DNA of 64,000 bases from Bog-756 sp963696495 (GCA_963696495.1 CAVOKJ010000002.1:1364001-1428000); one strand, 5' to 3'. Shown: positions 32,868-42,573, counted from the first letter of the stretch. The notes: a model not told the origin generated them from the letters alone. Program-made: numbers and translations.

Positions 32868-35177
32868 TTGACTCCACATTCCGATCCGCCGACGCATCAC
32901 GATCCACCGGGACGGCACGGACGATTGGCCATGGTCCTCGTGGCTTCGCTGTTGGCCGTGCTGGTCGGCCTCAGCTTCCAGGTGGCGTCGGCCACGGCTG
33001 CGGTACAGGTCCCGCCACCCAACGGCAACAGCGGGACGACCATCGACCCGCTGCAGTACAACTGCGGCAACGACGCCCCGACCTGCGGACAGGTCGGCGA
33101 GTCCAACGGCTACTACAACGGGACGAACGTCGACCTGCTGTACAGCGAGAACTACTACTGCGACGCCAATGTGCCCTCGAACGCGGCCACGGGCTGTGAG
33201 GCCGGTGCGGGCCCGTCGGCCACGCCCAGCTCGACGTCGGCCGGGAGCAGCGGGACGTCGCTCGGGAACACGACGCACAGCGACACCCTCTACATCCCGA
33301 CGCCCGTCTTCGCCGACCCACCGCCGACCCAGTGCACGGCCACGGCGACCTGCATCGACCACCCACCCACCATCGACCTGCACGCATTGGCGTCCTACCT
33401 CGGTGTCAGTGACGCGTCGACGTTGGACAACGTCCCGATCCCGGCGCACGACCATGTCGTCGGCACCCGCAACGAGGGCCTACCGGAGTGGTGGAACGTG
33501 GAGGTGGTCGCCACCAAGGACCCGGCGGTGTTCAGCACCCTCACCAGCGTCAGCGCCATCAACGCGGCGGTGACCGCCGGCACTGCGGCGGCCGTGCCGA
33601 CCAACGCCTTCCTGTTCTTCCAGGTGCTCCCCGGGACCCTGTCGTCGGCCATGGCCGCCGACCTCACGGCGACCGCCCCGCCGGGACCGGCCGTCCCGGC
33701 GGCACCCGGTCCTCCCCCGGCCAGCCAGGTGGAGCCCGGGACCACGTTCAACAACCTGAAGAACGACTGCGGGGCCACCGCGCCCAACTGCCAGAACGTG
33801 GGGATCAGCCGCGACTGGATCGAGGGCCAGGACGTCGAGGCCCTCTACACCGAGCCCTACTACTGCGGGACGACGACGGCGACGGTCCACTCGTCGTCCG
33901 GCTGTGAGGCGGGCTCGGACCCGACCTCGGTGCCACCGGGCGTGGCGGACCCGACGCCGCCGACGCCCACCCAGACCAACAGCCAGATCGACCCGCTCTA
34001 CATTCCGGTCCCGCTGTACTCGAGCCCGCCGGTTCCCTACGTCCAGTGCTCCAGCGCCATCACCTGCATCGACCACCCGGCCACCATCGACCTGTCGCAG
34101 CTGGCGGCGGTGCTCGGTGAGCCGGCGGCATCGCTGGACAACGTGCCGCTCCCCGGCCACGACCACCTGCTCACCACCAGGAACGGTGACCAGCCCGAGT
34201 GGTGGAACGTCATCGTCATCCCGGTGACCTCGGCCAAGGGTCTGGCGTCGGTGGAGGCGGCCAAGGACTATGCCTCGGTCAAGGCGCTGGAGAACGTGTC
34301 GGGAAGCGGGATCGGGGTCGACGGTGTCGGCGAGGTCCCGACCAACGCCTACCTCTGGTTCCAGACGCTGCCCGGTGGCAGCTCGCCGACACCGGGGCCG
34401 GTCCAGACCACCTGCAGGTCGACGCTTCCCTCCGGCTCCGTCGTCGGTGCGGCCGCCCTCGACGACGGCACGGGCTACTACGAGGTGGACAGCGCCGGTG
34501 ACGTTGCCGCCTTCGGTGCGGCCACCTGCTTCGGCGACCTGACCGGCAAAGCCCTCAACAAGCCCATCGTCGGCATGGCCGTCGACCGGCAGACCGGTGG
34601 CTACTGGCTGGTGGCCTCGGACGGAGGCGTGTTCTCCTTCAACGCACCGTTCCACGGCTCGACGGGTTCCCTCCGGTTGAACAAGCCGGTGGTGGGCATG
34701 ACGGCCAACCTCAACGGCACGGGCTATTGGCTCGTCGCCTCGGACGGCGGAGTGTTCTCCTTCAACGTGCCGTTCCACGGCTCGACCGGGGGCATCAAGC
34801 TCAACCAGCCGGTGGTGGGCATCGGCCTCGACCGGGCGACCGGCGGGTACTGGTTGGTGGCGTCGGACGGGGGCGTGTTCTCCTTCGACTCGACGTTCTA
34901 CGGATCGACCGGGGGCATCAGGTTGAACAAGCCGGTGGTGGGGATCGCTCCCGTGTCCGACGGGAGTGGGTACCGGCTGGTGGCCTCCGACGGAGGGGTG
35001 TTCGACTTCAACGCACCGTTCTTCGGGTCGACCGGGAACACCAGGTTGAACCAGCCGGTCATCGCCGGACTCAACAACAACTCCTATGACGGCTACTGGC
35101 TCGTCGCCTCCGACGGAGGGGTCTTCACCTTCGGGCCGCCGAACGAGGGGATGCCGTTCTACGGGTCGGCCGCCTAG
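32868..35177 (+). CDS. Large secreted repeat protein with duplicated unassigned domain and GYWLVASDGG repeats
   Basis: This protein has 769 residues from a TTG start. Its signal peptide has a hydrophobic core LVASLLAVLVGLSFQVASATA. Two related domains of about 200 residues follow (coded about 33040-33640 and 33735-34380). Each has the order NVDLLYSENYYC-like strand, GCEAG, LYIPTP, a TCIDHP..TIDL cysteine-containing segment, LDNVP.P.HDH, W.NV and PTNAFLFFQVLPG. They resemble no family I know. The C-terminal third holds one degenerate and five clear units of about 42 residues with YWLVASDGGVFSFN and GSTGG, a repeat typical of secreted Acidimicrobiia proteins. It probably works at the cell surface; no catalytic motif is obvious, though the His-Asp-His pair is conserved. 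Confidence 0.82.
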   Translation: MTPHSDPPTHHDPPGRHGRLAMVLVASLLAVLVGLSFQVASATAAVQVPPPNGNSGTTIDPLQYNCGNDAPTCGQVGESNGYYNGTNVDLLYSENYYCDANVPSNAATGCEAGAGPSATPSSTSAGSSGTSLGNTTHSDTLYIPTPVFADPPPTQCTATATCIDHPPTIDLHALASYLGVSDASTLDNVPIPAHDHVVGTRNEGLPEWWNVEVVATKDPAVFSTLTSVSAINAAVTAGTAAAVPTNAFLFFQVLPGTLSSAMAADLTATAPPGPAVPAAPGPPPASQVEPGTTFNNLKNDCGATAPNCQNVGISRDWIEGQDVEALYTEPYYCGTTTATVHSSSGCEAGSDPTSVPPGVADPTPPTPTQTNSQIDPLYIPVPLYSSPPVPYVQCSSAITCIDHPATIDLSQLAAVLGEPAASLDNVPLPGHDHLLTTRNGDQPEWWNVIVIPVTSAKGLASVEAAKDYASVKALENVSGSGIGVDGVGEVPTNAYLWFQTLPGGSSPTPGPVQTTCRSTLPSGSVVGAAALDDGTGYYEVDSAGDVAAFGAATCFGDLTGKALNKPIVGMAVDRQTGGYWLVASDGGVFSFNAPFHGSTGSLRLNKPVVGMTANLNGTGYWLVASDGGVFSFNVPFHGSTGGIKLNQPVVGIGLDRATGGYWLVASDGGVFSFDSTFYGSTGGIRLNKPVVGIAPVSDGSGYRLVASDGGVFDFNAPFFGSTGNTRLNQPVIAGLNNNSYDGYWLVASDGGVFTFGPPNEGMPFYGSAA

Positions 35178-35225
35178 TGACCGTTCCTCCCCGGGTCGGC
35201 CGCATGGCGACGGCCCGTGACCCGG

Positions 35226-35251
35226 CTACGTGGCGGAGGTCCACCACGTAG
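35226..35251. repeat. Inverted repeat before the terminator
   Basis: CTACGTGG (35226-35233) and CCACGTAG (35244-35251) are perfect complements with a 10-bp spacer. They lie between the secreted repeat gene and a stronger hairpin. They may be part of a compound terminator or a regulator site. Confidence 0.5.
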
Positions 35252-35257
35252 GTCGTA

Positions 35258-35293
35258 GCGCAGAAGGCGGGGCTCCGGCCCCGCCTTCTGCGC
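35258..35293. terminator. Strong hairpin terminator between secreted repeat gene and cydA
   Basis: Perfect 16-bp arms (35258-35273 and 35278-35293) enclose TCCG. It lies 80 bp after the upstream stop codon and 120 bp before the DosR-like box of cydA, so it should insulate the cyd operon. Confidence 0.82.
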
Positions 35294-35415
35294 GGTCCGG
35301 CACCGACCCGTCGCTGTCGGGAGCACGGCCGGGAGCGCCTCGGGCCGTCGGCTTCGGGAGCACGGCCACTGCGCGGGTTCATCCCTCGAAGTGCTGCCCT
35401 CCATCCACCGGAGAG

Positions 35416-35434
35416 ATAGGGACCTTCGACCCTA
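35416..35434 (+). promoter_or_regulatory. DosR/DevR-like box upstream of cydA
   Basis: ATAGGGACCTTCGACCCTA matches the mycobacterial DosR consensus TTSGGGACTWWAGTCCCSAA in both half-sites (GGGAC and the CCC half at the right spacing). It ends 35 bp before the cydA start. A nearly identical box lies before the PPOX gene at 44551-44570. Confidence 0.65.
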
Positions 35435-35469
35435 GGGACGAGGCGCGCGGATTGATTGGATGCCAAGCA

Positions 35470-36900
35470 ATGACACTCGACCTCTCGCGCTGGCAGTTCG
35501 GCATCACCACCGTCTTCCACTTCCTCTTCGTCCCGCTGACCATCGGTCTGGCGCTCCTGCTGGCCATCATGCAGACCGCCGCCTACCGGACGCGCCACGA
35601 CGAGGAGCGGTCGGCGAAGTGGACGAAGATGACCCTGTTCTGGCGGAAGCTCTTCCTCATCAACTTCGCCATCGGCGTCGTGACCGGGATCGTGCAGGAG
35701 TTCCAGTTCGGGATGAACTGGGCGGTGTACTCCCGCTACGTCGGGAGCGTCTTCGGGGCACCCCTGGCCATCGAGGCCCTGTTGGCGTTCTTCCTCGAGT
35801 CCACCTTCCTCGGCGTGTGGATCTTCGGCAAGGGGCGAGTCTCGGACCGCATCCACCTGACCTCGATCTGGCTGGTGAGCATCGGCACCATGCTGTCGGC
35901 GTACTTCATCCTGGCCGCCAATGCCTGGATGCAGCATCCCGTGGGCTACAGGATCCAGGGCAACCGCGCGGTCATGACCAACTTCTGGGCGGTCATGACC
36001 AACAGTACGTTGATCAGCTCGTACCTTCACGTCTTCACGGCGGCGCTGGTGACCGCGGCCATGGTGATGCTCGGCATCAGCGCCTGGCACCTGCTGCGGA
36101 GCCAGCGCCGCAGCGAGGACCCACACCCGGTGTTCAGCGCGTCGGCCAAGCTGGCCATCATCGTCGGGACCATCGCCGTCGTGGCCACCATGTTCTTCGG
36201 CGACAACCAGGCCAAGCTGATGGAGAAGCAGCAGCCGATGAAGATGGCGGCAGCCGAGGCCATCTACAACACCCAGGACGGTGCGAGCTTCTCCCTCCTC
36301 ACCATCGGCAACCTGTCGGGTGACCCCGTCTTCCAGATCCGGCTCCCGCACATGCTGTCAGTGCTGGCCACCAACAGCTGGGACGGCCAGGTCCAGGGGA
36401 TCAACCAGATCCAGGCCAAGGAGACCGCGGCCTACGGACCGGGGAATTACAAGCCCATCCTGTGGGTCACCTACTGGACGTTCCGGATCATGGTCGGCTG
36501 TGGGATCCTCATGTTCCTCGGGCTCGGCGTCGGCCTCTGGCTGATGCGCAAGCATCGGCTGGAGCGCTCGAAGTGGTTCCTGCGCCTGGCCGTGCCGGCA
36601 CTGGCCCTGCCCTTCATCGCCAACACCACCGGGTGGATCTTCACCGAGATGGGCCGCCAGCCCTGGATCGTCTACGGCCTGTTGAAGACGGCCAAGGGCG
36701 TGTCCGATGTCGGGACGGGCTACGTCGTGACCACCCTCGTCGGCTTCACCGCCATCTACAGCCTGCTGGCGGTGATCGACATCGGGATCATGGCCCACTT
36801 CGCCCGCCAGAGCCCGGCCGACGACCACGAGGACGACGACCACGACCACGACGACGAGTCGACTCCCGGTGGCGACCGGGTGCCGGCACTCGTCTACTGA
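35470..36900 (+). CDS. cydA: Cytochrome bd ubiquinol/menaquinol oxidase subunit I
   Basis: This membrane oxidase subunit (476 residues) binds quinol and haems b558, b595 and d and reduces oxygen with high affinity. It begins LDLSRWQFGITTVFHFLFVP, with haem-ligand His in TTVFHF. GFGMNW-type motif appears as FQFGMNWAVYSRYVG, and the quinol-site signature as GRQPWIVYGLLKT. The Q-loop is short. The C-terminus ends in an acidic His-rich tail (DDHEDDDHDHDDES), which could bind metal. The ATG at 35470 gives the family-typical start. First gene of cydA-cydB-cydD-cydC, preceded by a DosR-like box and a terminator. Confidence 0.97.
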   Translation: MTLDLSRWQFGITTVFHFLFVPLTIGLALLLAIMQTAAYRTRHDEERSAKWTKMTLFWRKLFLINFAIGVVTGIVQEFQFGMNWAVYSRYVGSVFGAPLAIEALLAFFLESTFLGVWIFGKGRVSDRIHLTSIWLVSIGTMLSAYFILAANAWMQHPVGYRIQGNRAVMTNFWAVMTNSTLISSYLHVFTAALVTAAMVMLGISAWHLLRSQRRSEDPHPVFSASAKLAIIVGTIAVVATMFFGDNQAKLMEKQQPMKMAAAEAIYNTQDGASFSLLTIGNLSGDPVFQIRLPHMLSVLATNSWDGQVQGINQIQAKETAAYGPGNYKPILWVTYWTFRIMVGCGILMFLGLGVGLWLMRKHRLERSKWFLRLAVPALALPFIANTTGWIFTEMGRQPWIVYGLLKTAKGVSDVGTGYVVTTLVGFTAIYSLLAVIDIGIMAHFARQSPADDHEDDDHDHDDESTPGGDRVPALVY

Positions 36901-36916
36901 TCAGACCGGAGAACTC

Positions 36917-38099
36917 ATGCCTTCTGTTGTTGCCGCCATCGGGGTGCCCGCCTACACCGGGCTCGAGATCTTCTGGTTCGCCGTCATCGCCATCCTCTGG
37001 TCGGGCTACTTCGTACTCGAGGGATTCGACTTCGGCGTGGGGATGCTGCTGCCCGTCGTCGGGCGCGGCGACACCGACCGGCGGGTGATGATCAACACCA
37101 TCGGCCCGGTGTGGGACGGGAACGAGGTGTGGCTCCTGACCGCCGGGGGGGCGACGTTCGCCGCCTTCCCCAACTGGTACGCCACCCTGTTCAGCGGCTT
37201 CTACCTGCCCCTCTTCCTGATCCTGGTCGCCCTCATCTTCCGGGGCATCGCCTTCGAGTTCCGGGCCAAGCGGGCCCTGCCGGCCTGGCGCACCGCCTGG
37301 GACCACGCCATCTTCTGGGGCAGCCTGGTCCCGTCGCTGCTGTTCGGGGTGGCCTTCGCCAACATCCTCCGGGGCGTGCCCATCGGCCCGGGCTCCTCCT
37401 ACCTGGGCTCGTTCTTCAACCTCCTGAATCCCTACGCGCTGCTCGGCGGCATCACGACACTGCTCCTGTTCGCCCTCCACGGAGCGGTCTACCTCTCGCT
37501 CAAGACGACGGACGACCTCCGCGAGCGCTCGGACCGCACGGCCAAGTACCTCGCTCCGGCTGCCGCCGTCGCCCTGCTGGGCTTCCTGGCGTGGACCTAC
37601 CTCAACGCCCACCACGCCCACGACACCGGCCTGGTGCCACCCCTCGTGCCGATCGCCACCATCGCCGCGGTTGCCGCCGTCGGGTGGCTGCTGCGGGAGA
37701 AGCTTGCCGGTTGGGCGTTCGTGGCGACGGCAGTGGGCCTCGTGGGCCTCGTGGCCACCATCTTCTTGAACCTGTACCCGCGGGTGATGGTCTCCTCCAT
37801 CTCACCGGCGTACAACCTGACCATCGGCAACAGCGCCTCGGCGCCGTACACGCTGAAGGTGATGACCATCGTCGCGCTGATCTTCACGCCGCTGGTGCTC
37901 GTCTACCAGGGATGGTCGTACTGGGTCTTCCGTGCCCGCGTCGAGCGCGCCGCCCCAGTCCGCCGAGCCCGCCGACGCCGTGGCACCCGTCGGTCCCGAC
38001 TCCCGCAACGGCCACTCGGGCAACGGCAGCTCGCCCCGGGGCGACAATCCTCCGGAGCCGGGCCAGACGGTCGACGCCGTCGACGGCAACGTGAACTGA
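36917..38099 (+). CDS. cydB: Cytochrome bd oxidase subunit II, with probable 1-base frameshift near its 3' end
   Basis: This second oxidase subunit has about 393 residues. EIFWFAVIAILWSGYFVLEGFDFGVGML and GPVWDGNEVWLLTAGGATFAAFP are hallmark segments (quoted in parts here: LEGFDFGVGML, DGNEVWLLTAGG). The body is normal up to YQGWSYWVFRARVERAAP. There the reading frame turns into an Arg-rich sequence with no stop and runs straight into cydD. One C less in the CCCC at 37953-37956 restores a polar tail (SAEPADAVAPVGPDSRNG) ending in TGA at 38097-38099, 2 bp before cydD. I read this as a sequencing error or a recent mutation, not a real CydB-CydD fusion. Confidence 0.9.
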
Positions 38100-38101
38100 C
38101 C

Positions 38102-39859
38102 ATGGCCCGGGGGCCAGGGGGGCTCGTCGATCCCCGTCTGACCCGGCGGGCCGCCGTGACCCGCCGGTACCTGGCGGCAGCGGTGGCGGTCGGCGTCGGG
38201 ACCACATTGTGCGTCGTGGCCCAGGCGGTGCTGCTCGGCACCATCGTGCAGCGGGCGTTCCTCGAGCACGCCGCACTGGCCGGGCTCCGGCCGCTCCTGA
38301 TCGGGCTGGCCGCCGCCTTTCTCGCCCGTGCCGGACTGGCGTGGGCGGGCGAGCTCGCCGCCCACCGCACGTCGGCCCACGTGACCTCCCTGCTCCGGCG
38401 GCAGCTCCTGACCCGTGCGATCGGTCTCGGCCCGGCGTGGCTGGCCGGCGAGCGCACCGGCGAGCTGAACGCCTCGGCCACCCAGGGCGTCGACGCGCTC
38501 GACGCGTACTTCGCCCGGTACCTCCCGGCCGCCGTCCTGGCCGGGCTGGCACCGATGGTCCTCTTGGTCTTCGTCCTCGGGATGGACTGGCCCTCGTTCG
38601 TCGTGCTCGCCGCCACCGCCTCGGTGATCCCCGTGTTCATGATCCTGCTCGGGCTGGAGGCGAAGCGACACGCCACCGAACAGTGGGGACGGCTCGCCGA
38701 GCTGTCGGCCACCTTCTTCGACCTGCTGACGGGCATGGCGACCCTCCGGGCCTTCGGGCAGGCCAAGGCGGGCCGGCGCACGCTCGAGCGTGCCAATGAC
38801 GACTTCCGGACGACCACGATGGGGACCCTGCGGGTGGCGTTCCTCTCGTCCCTCGCCCTCGAGGTGCTGGCCTCGGTGGGGACCGCCCTCGTGGCTCTCT
38901 TCCTCGGCCTCCGGCTGCTCGACGGCGGCGTGGGCCTGGGCATCGCCTTGGCCGTGCTGGTCATCGCCCCCGAGGTCTACCTCCCCCTCCGCAAGGCCGG
39001 CGCCGAGTTCCACGCCAGCGCCGAGGGGCAGGCCGCCGCCGAGCGAATCCTCGGCATCCTGGACGAGAGCGATGTGGTGGCCGGGCTGCGCGACCGGTCG
39101 GCCACCGGCGGTACCACGCCCCTCCCCGACGTCTCCCGGAGCCCGATCGAGCTGGTCGGGGTGCGCGTGCGCTATCCGGGCCGGGGTGACCCGGTGCTCG
39201 ACGGGGTGGACCTGGCCATCCGGCCGGGTGAGCACCTGGCCGTGACCGGGCCGTCGGGATCGGGCAAGTCGACGCTGCTCGCCGTGCTGCTCGGCTTCGT
39301 CCTGCCGGAGGCGGGAGATGTGGAGGTCGGGGGCGTCGACCTCGCGTCGGTCTCCCTCCCGGCGTGGCGTGAGCAGCTGGCCTGGGTGCCGCAACGCCCG
39401 TACCTGGTCCGGGGGACCATCGCCGACAACCTGCTGCTCTCCGATCCCGACGCGGACGCGCGGACGCTGCGGCGGTCGGTCGAGCTGTCCGGACTGGACG
39501 AGCTGGTCTCCTCGCTGCCCCACGGCGTCGACACGCCAGTCGGCGAGGGGGGGCTGACGCTCAGCGCCGGGGAGCGTCAACGGGTCGCCATCGGCCGGGC
39601 CGTCGTGCGCGACCCGTCACTGGTGCTGCTCGACGAACCGACGGCCCACCTCGACACCGACCGGGAGGACGCACTGTCCGAGCTCCTCGCCGGATGGCTC
39701 GAGGGCCGCACCGTGGTGGTGGCGGCCCACCGGCGCGGCCTGGTCGGCCGGGTCGACCGCACCCTGTCGCTGACCGGGGGGGCCCTCATCGCCACGGCCG
39801 GTGGTGCCCACTGGGGGGCGGCGGCGGTGCCCGTCGGCACGATCGGGGCCCCGGCGTGA
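38102..39859 (+). CDS. cydD: Heterodimeric ABC transporter subunit CydD (thiol exporter for cytochrome bd assembly)
   Basis: This half-transporter has 585 residues: six-helix membrane domain (about 20-300) and ATPase domain. Walker A is TGPSGSGKST, signature LSAGERQRVAIGRA and Walker B LVLLDEPTAHLD. With CydC it exports glutathione or cysteine (in actinobacteria a related thiol) needed for haem d insertion and bd oxidase assembly. The ATG at 38102 follows the reconstructed cydB stop by 2 bp. The stop overlaps the cydC GTG (GTGA), so the two halves are translationally coupled. Confidence 0.93.
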   Translation: MARGPGGLVDPRLTRRAAVTRRYLAAAVAVGVGTTLCVVAQAVLLGTIVQRAFLEHAALAGLRPLLIGLAAAFLARAGLAWAGELAAHRTSAHVTSLLRRQLLTRAIGLGPAWLAGERTGELNASATQGVDALDAYFARYLPAAVLAGLAPMVLLVFVLGMDWPSFVVLAATASVIPVFMILLGLEAKRHATEQWGRLAELSATFFDLLTGMATLRAFGQAKAGRRTLERANDDFRTTTMGTLRVAFLSSLALEVLASVGTALVALFLGLRLLDGGVGLGIALAVLVIAPEVYLPLRKAGAEFHASAEGQAAAERILGILDESDVVAGLRDRSATGGTTPLPDVSRSPIELVGVRVRYPGRGDPVLDGVDLAIRPGEHLAVTGPSGSGKSTLLAVLLGFVLPEAGDVEVGGVDLASVSLPAWREQLAWVPQRPYLVRGTIADNLLLSDPDADARTLRRSVELSGLDELVSSLPHGVDTPVGEGGLTLSAGERQRVAIGRAVVRDPSLVLLDEPTAHLDTDREDALSELLAGWLEGRTVVVAAHRRGLVGRVDRTLSLTGGALIATAGGAHWGAAAVPVGTIGAPA

Positions 39860-41625
39860 GCACCACGACGGCCGACGACCGTCGGCGTTCGCCGTGGGCC
39901 GCCCTCCGCCTGGTGCTGCGCATCGGTGCGCCACCGAGGTCCCGCCTGGCCCTCAGCGTGGCGCTCGGCAGTGCGGCGGCGATGTGCACCGTGGGCCTCA
40001 TGGCGTGCTCCGGCGAACTGATCGACCGGGCGGCGCTGCGGCCTCCCCTGTACACCCTGACCCTGCTCATGGCCGCGGTGCAGCTGCTGGCGCTCGGACG
40101 GGGACCGCTCCGCTACGGGGAACGGCTCTTCGGCCACGATGCCGCGCTGGCCACGCTCGGCCGCATCCGTCTGTGGCTCTACGACAGGATCGAGCCCCAG
40201 TCGCCGGCCGGCCTCTCCCACTGGAGGGCCGGCGACCTGCTGGTCCGGGCGACCGCCGACGTCGACGTGCTCCAGGACCTGTACCTGCGCGGCATCGCGC
40301 CGCTGGTGGTGGCCGGCATCACCTCGGTCTTCGCCGTGACGCTCGTCTCCCTGATCCTTCCCGGTGCCGGTGCGGTGTTGGCCGCCTGCCTGGTTGGCGC
40401 CATCGGCCTCACCGCCTCGTTGACGTGGGTCCGCCAACGGGGGCTCGGGGAGCGGGAGGCCGCCCTCCACGGCGAGCTCGGGGGCGACGTGGTCGAACTG
40501 CTGAGGGGGGCACCGGACCTCGTGGCCTTCGGCCGCGCCGACGAGTACCTGCAGCGGGCGTTCGACGCCGACCAGGCGCTGATGCGGCTGGCCCGGCGGC
40601 GGGCGTGGACGGCCGGTGCGGCCACCGCCCTGGTCATCGCGCTCACCGGGGTCGCCGCCGTCGGGGTGATGGTGGTGGCGGTCCCGGCGATCGGGACCCA
40701 CCGCCTGCCCGGTTACCTGCTGGCCGTCCTGCCCCTGGTGGTGCTGGGAGTGTTCGAGGTGGTGACCCCGGTCTCCGATGCCGTGACCAGCCTCTGCCGG
40801 CAGGTCCACGCCGCCCACCGGCTGCTGGCCATCGCCGACCTCCCCGACCCGGTGCTCGACCCGGCTGATCCGGCCCGGCGCCCCGCCGCTGCCGGCATCG
40901 AGGTCGACGGGGCCTCCCTCCGCTACGAGCCCGAGGCCCCCCGGGCGCTGAACGGGTTCACCATGTCCGTTCCGGAGGGACGACGGGTGGCGCTGACCGG
41001 CCCCAGCGGGGCCGGCAAGAGCAGCGTGGTCAACCTGCTGCTCCGCTTCTGGCCGCTCGAGGAGGGAACCGCAACCGTCGGGGAGACGCCGATCGACCGG
41101 CTCGACCAGGACTCGGTGCGCCGGATGATCGGCTGGGTGGCCCAGGACAGCCACCTGTTCACCACGACCATCCGGGCCAACATCGCGCTGGCCCGGCCGG
41201 GTGCCGGCGACGAGCAGATCATGGACGCCGCCCGTGCCGCCCAACTGGGACCGTGGATCGCCTCGCTGCCCGACGGTCTCGACACGAGGGTCGGCGAACT
41301 CGGTGCCCTGGTGTCGGGTGGACAGCGACAGCGGTTGGCGTTGGCCAGGGCGCTGCTGGCGGGGCCTCCGGTCCTGGTCCTCGATGAGCCGACCTCCGGC
41401 CTCGACCGGCCGACGGCCCGCCGGCTGCTCGTCGACGTCCTCGCCGCCAACGGGGGAAGGAGCCTGGTGTACGTGACCCACCGCCACGAGGAGCTGGACG
41501 CCTTCGACGATGTGCTTATGATCGATGCCGGACGGGTCACCGGCGTGCGGCACCGGCCGTCGGGGACCCTCGGGGTCGGGGTGCTCTCCGTCCCCGCCGG
41601 ACGGACCGTGGATCACATCGGCTGA
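39856..41625 (+). CDS. cydC: Heterodimeric ABC transporter subunit CydC
   Basis: This half-transporter (589 residues, GTG start) is the partner of CydD. The membrane domain carries GRGPLRYGERLFGHDAAL, typical of CydC. The ATPase domain has TGPSGAGKSSVVNLLLRF (Walker A), VSGGQRQRLALARALL (signature) and VLVLDEPTSGLD (Walker B). Switch His is in YVTHRHEEL. It closes the cydABDC unit, with the GNAT gene 23 bp downstream, which may belong to the same transcript. Confidence 0.93.
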   Translation: MSTTTADDRRRSPWAALRLVLRIGAPPRSRLALSVALGSAAAMCTVGLMACSGELIDRAALRPPLYTLTLLMAAVQLLALGRGPLRYGERLFGHDAALATLGRIRLWLYDRIEPQSPAGLSHWRAGDLLVRATADVDVLQDLYLRGIAPLVVAGITSVFAVTLVSLILPGAGAVLAACLVGAIGLTASLTWVRQRGLGEREAALHGELGGDVVELLRGAPDLVAFGRADEYLQRAFDADQALMRLARRRAWTAGAATALVIALTGVAAVGVMVVAVPAIGTHRLPGYLLAVLPLVVLGVFEVVTPVSDAVTSLCRQVHAAHRLLAIADLPDPVLDPADPARRPAAAGIEVDGASLRYEPEAPRALNGFTMSVPEGRRVALTGPSGAGKSSVVNLLLRFWPLEEGTATVGETPIDRLDQDSVRRMIGWVAQDSHLFTTTIRANIALARPGAGDEQIMDAARAAQLGPWIASLPDGLDTRVGELGALVSGGQRQRLALARALLAGPPVLVLDEPTSGLDRPTARRLLVDVLAANGGRSLVYVTHRHEELDAFDDVLMIDAGRVTGVRHRPSGTLGVGVLSVPAGRTVDHIG

Positions 41626-41647
41626 CCACGAGAGAGGCAGGCGCGCC

Positions 41648-42256
41648 ATGAGCGAGTCCGGGCCCGACGAAGACGTGCCCATCGTGGTTCCACCGCCCGT
41701 CGCCCCCGAGGCCGCCCCCTATCCGTCCGAGCTCGAAGGGGACGTGACCATCTCCCGGGGGGACGTGGTGCACCTTCGTCCGATTCGCCCGAGCGACGGG
41801 GAGGGACTGGTCGAGTTCCACCGCGGGCTCTCCGACCGGTCGGTGTACCGCCGGTTCTTCTTCGTCCACCCGACACTGTCGACGCCGGAGGTCGAGCACT
41901 TCACCCATGTCGACTACACCGACCGGCTGGCCCTGGTCGCCGAAGACGGCGGCCGCATCGTCGCCGTCGGTCGCTACGAACGGTCGCCGGGGACCACCGA
42001 GGCGGAGGTGGCCTTCGTCGTGACCGACGCCTATCAGGGGCGCGGGATCGCCACCGTGCTCCTCGCCCAGCTGGCGGAGGCGGCGCGCTCCCGGGGGATC
42101 ACCGAGTTCACCGCCCAGACCCTGGCGGAGAACCACGCCATGCTGGCGGTGTTCCGGGGCTCGGGGTTCCCGGTCACGACGCTGATGGAGTACGACACGG
42201 TGAACGTCAGGTTTCCCATCGGGCCGGGCACCACGACGGCGGCGGAGCTGCTCTGA
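41648..42256 (+). CDS. GNAT family N-acetyltransferase
   Basis: This protein (202 residues) is an acetyl-CoA-dependent acyltransferase of the GNAT fold. The acetyl-CoA loop is visible as VTDAYQGRGIATVLLAQL (motif A, Q/R-x-x-G-x-G/A). VHLRPIRPSDGEGLVEFHRGLS is an opening shared with actinobacterial lysine acetyltransferase domains fused to acyl-CoA synthetases or cNMP domains. Target protein or small molecule is not known. It starts 23 bp after cydC behind a GAGAGGCAGG ribosome-site, so it probably belongs to the cyd operon and may be made under low oxygen. Confidence 0.85.
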   Translation: MSESGPDEDVPIVVPPPVAPEAAPYPSELEGDVTISRGDVVHLRPIRPSDGEGLVEFHRGLSDRSVYRRFFFVHPTLSTPEVEHFTHVDYTDRLALVAEDGGRIVAVGRYERSPGTTEAEVAFVVTDAYQGRGIATVLLAQLAEAARSRGITEFTAQTLAENHAMLAVFRGSGFPVTTLMEYDTVNVRFPIGPGTTTAAELL

Positions 42257-42573
42257 TCGGACGGACGGTCGTGGCGGGCCCACTCCCCACCCGGGGGGAC
42301 CTTCTCCTCTGGTCACGCCGACCGGCGATGCCTACCGTGGCAGGGACGAGGTTCGGCCGATGGCACCATCCGGGTGCGGCTGCGGCGATCAGCCGAACAC
42401 CGAAGGGCCGGGCACCGAACCGCGGTGGGCCCGCCGACGACCACGACGACGACGAGAGCGGAACGCGATGATCCGGACCACTGCGATGCCAGTCACCCCG
42501 TTGGGCGCCAGGTGCCGGTGCCTGGACGGTGGGCGTCACGGAGCGGTCGTTGCCACCGGGCTCGGCGGCTGAG
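42257..42573. other. Intergenic region without recognisable gene
   Basis: This 317-bp gap between the GNAT and carbamate kinase genes shows no supported gene on either strand. A partial match to the DosR-like box (GGGACCTTCTCCTCT near 42298) is too weak to call. A short frame ending TGAGATG at the arcC start is probably chance. Confidence 0.6.

Noticed and set aside
36869..39859. A single 996-codon open frame covering cydB and cydD
   Set aside because: The join is an Arg-rich stretch of out-of-frame character, and one-base correction gives a normal CydB tail and stop immediately before a normal CydD start.
42469..42572. Short plus-strand frame ending on the arcC start
   Set aside because: Thirty-odd codons with Arg/Gly-rich shadow composition and no ribosome-binding site or family match.
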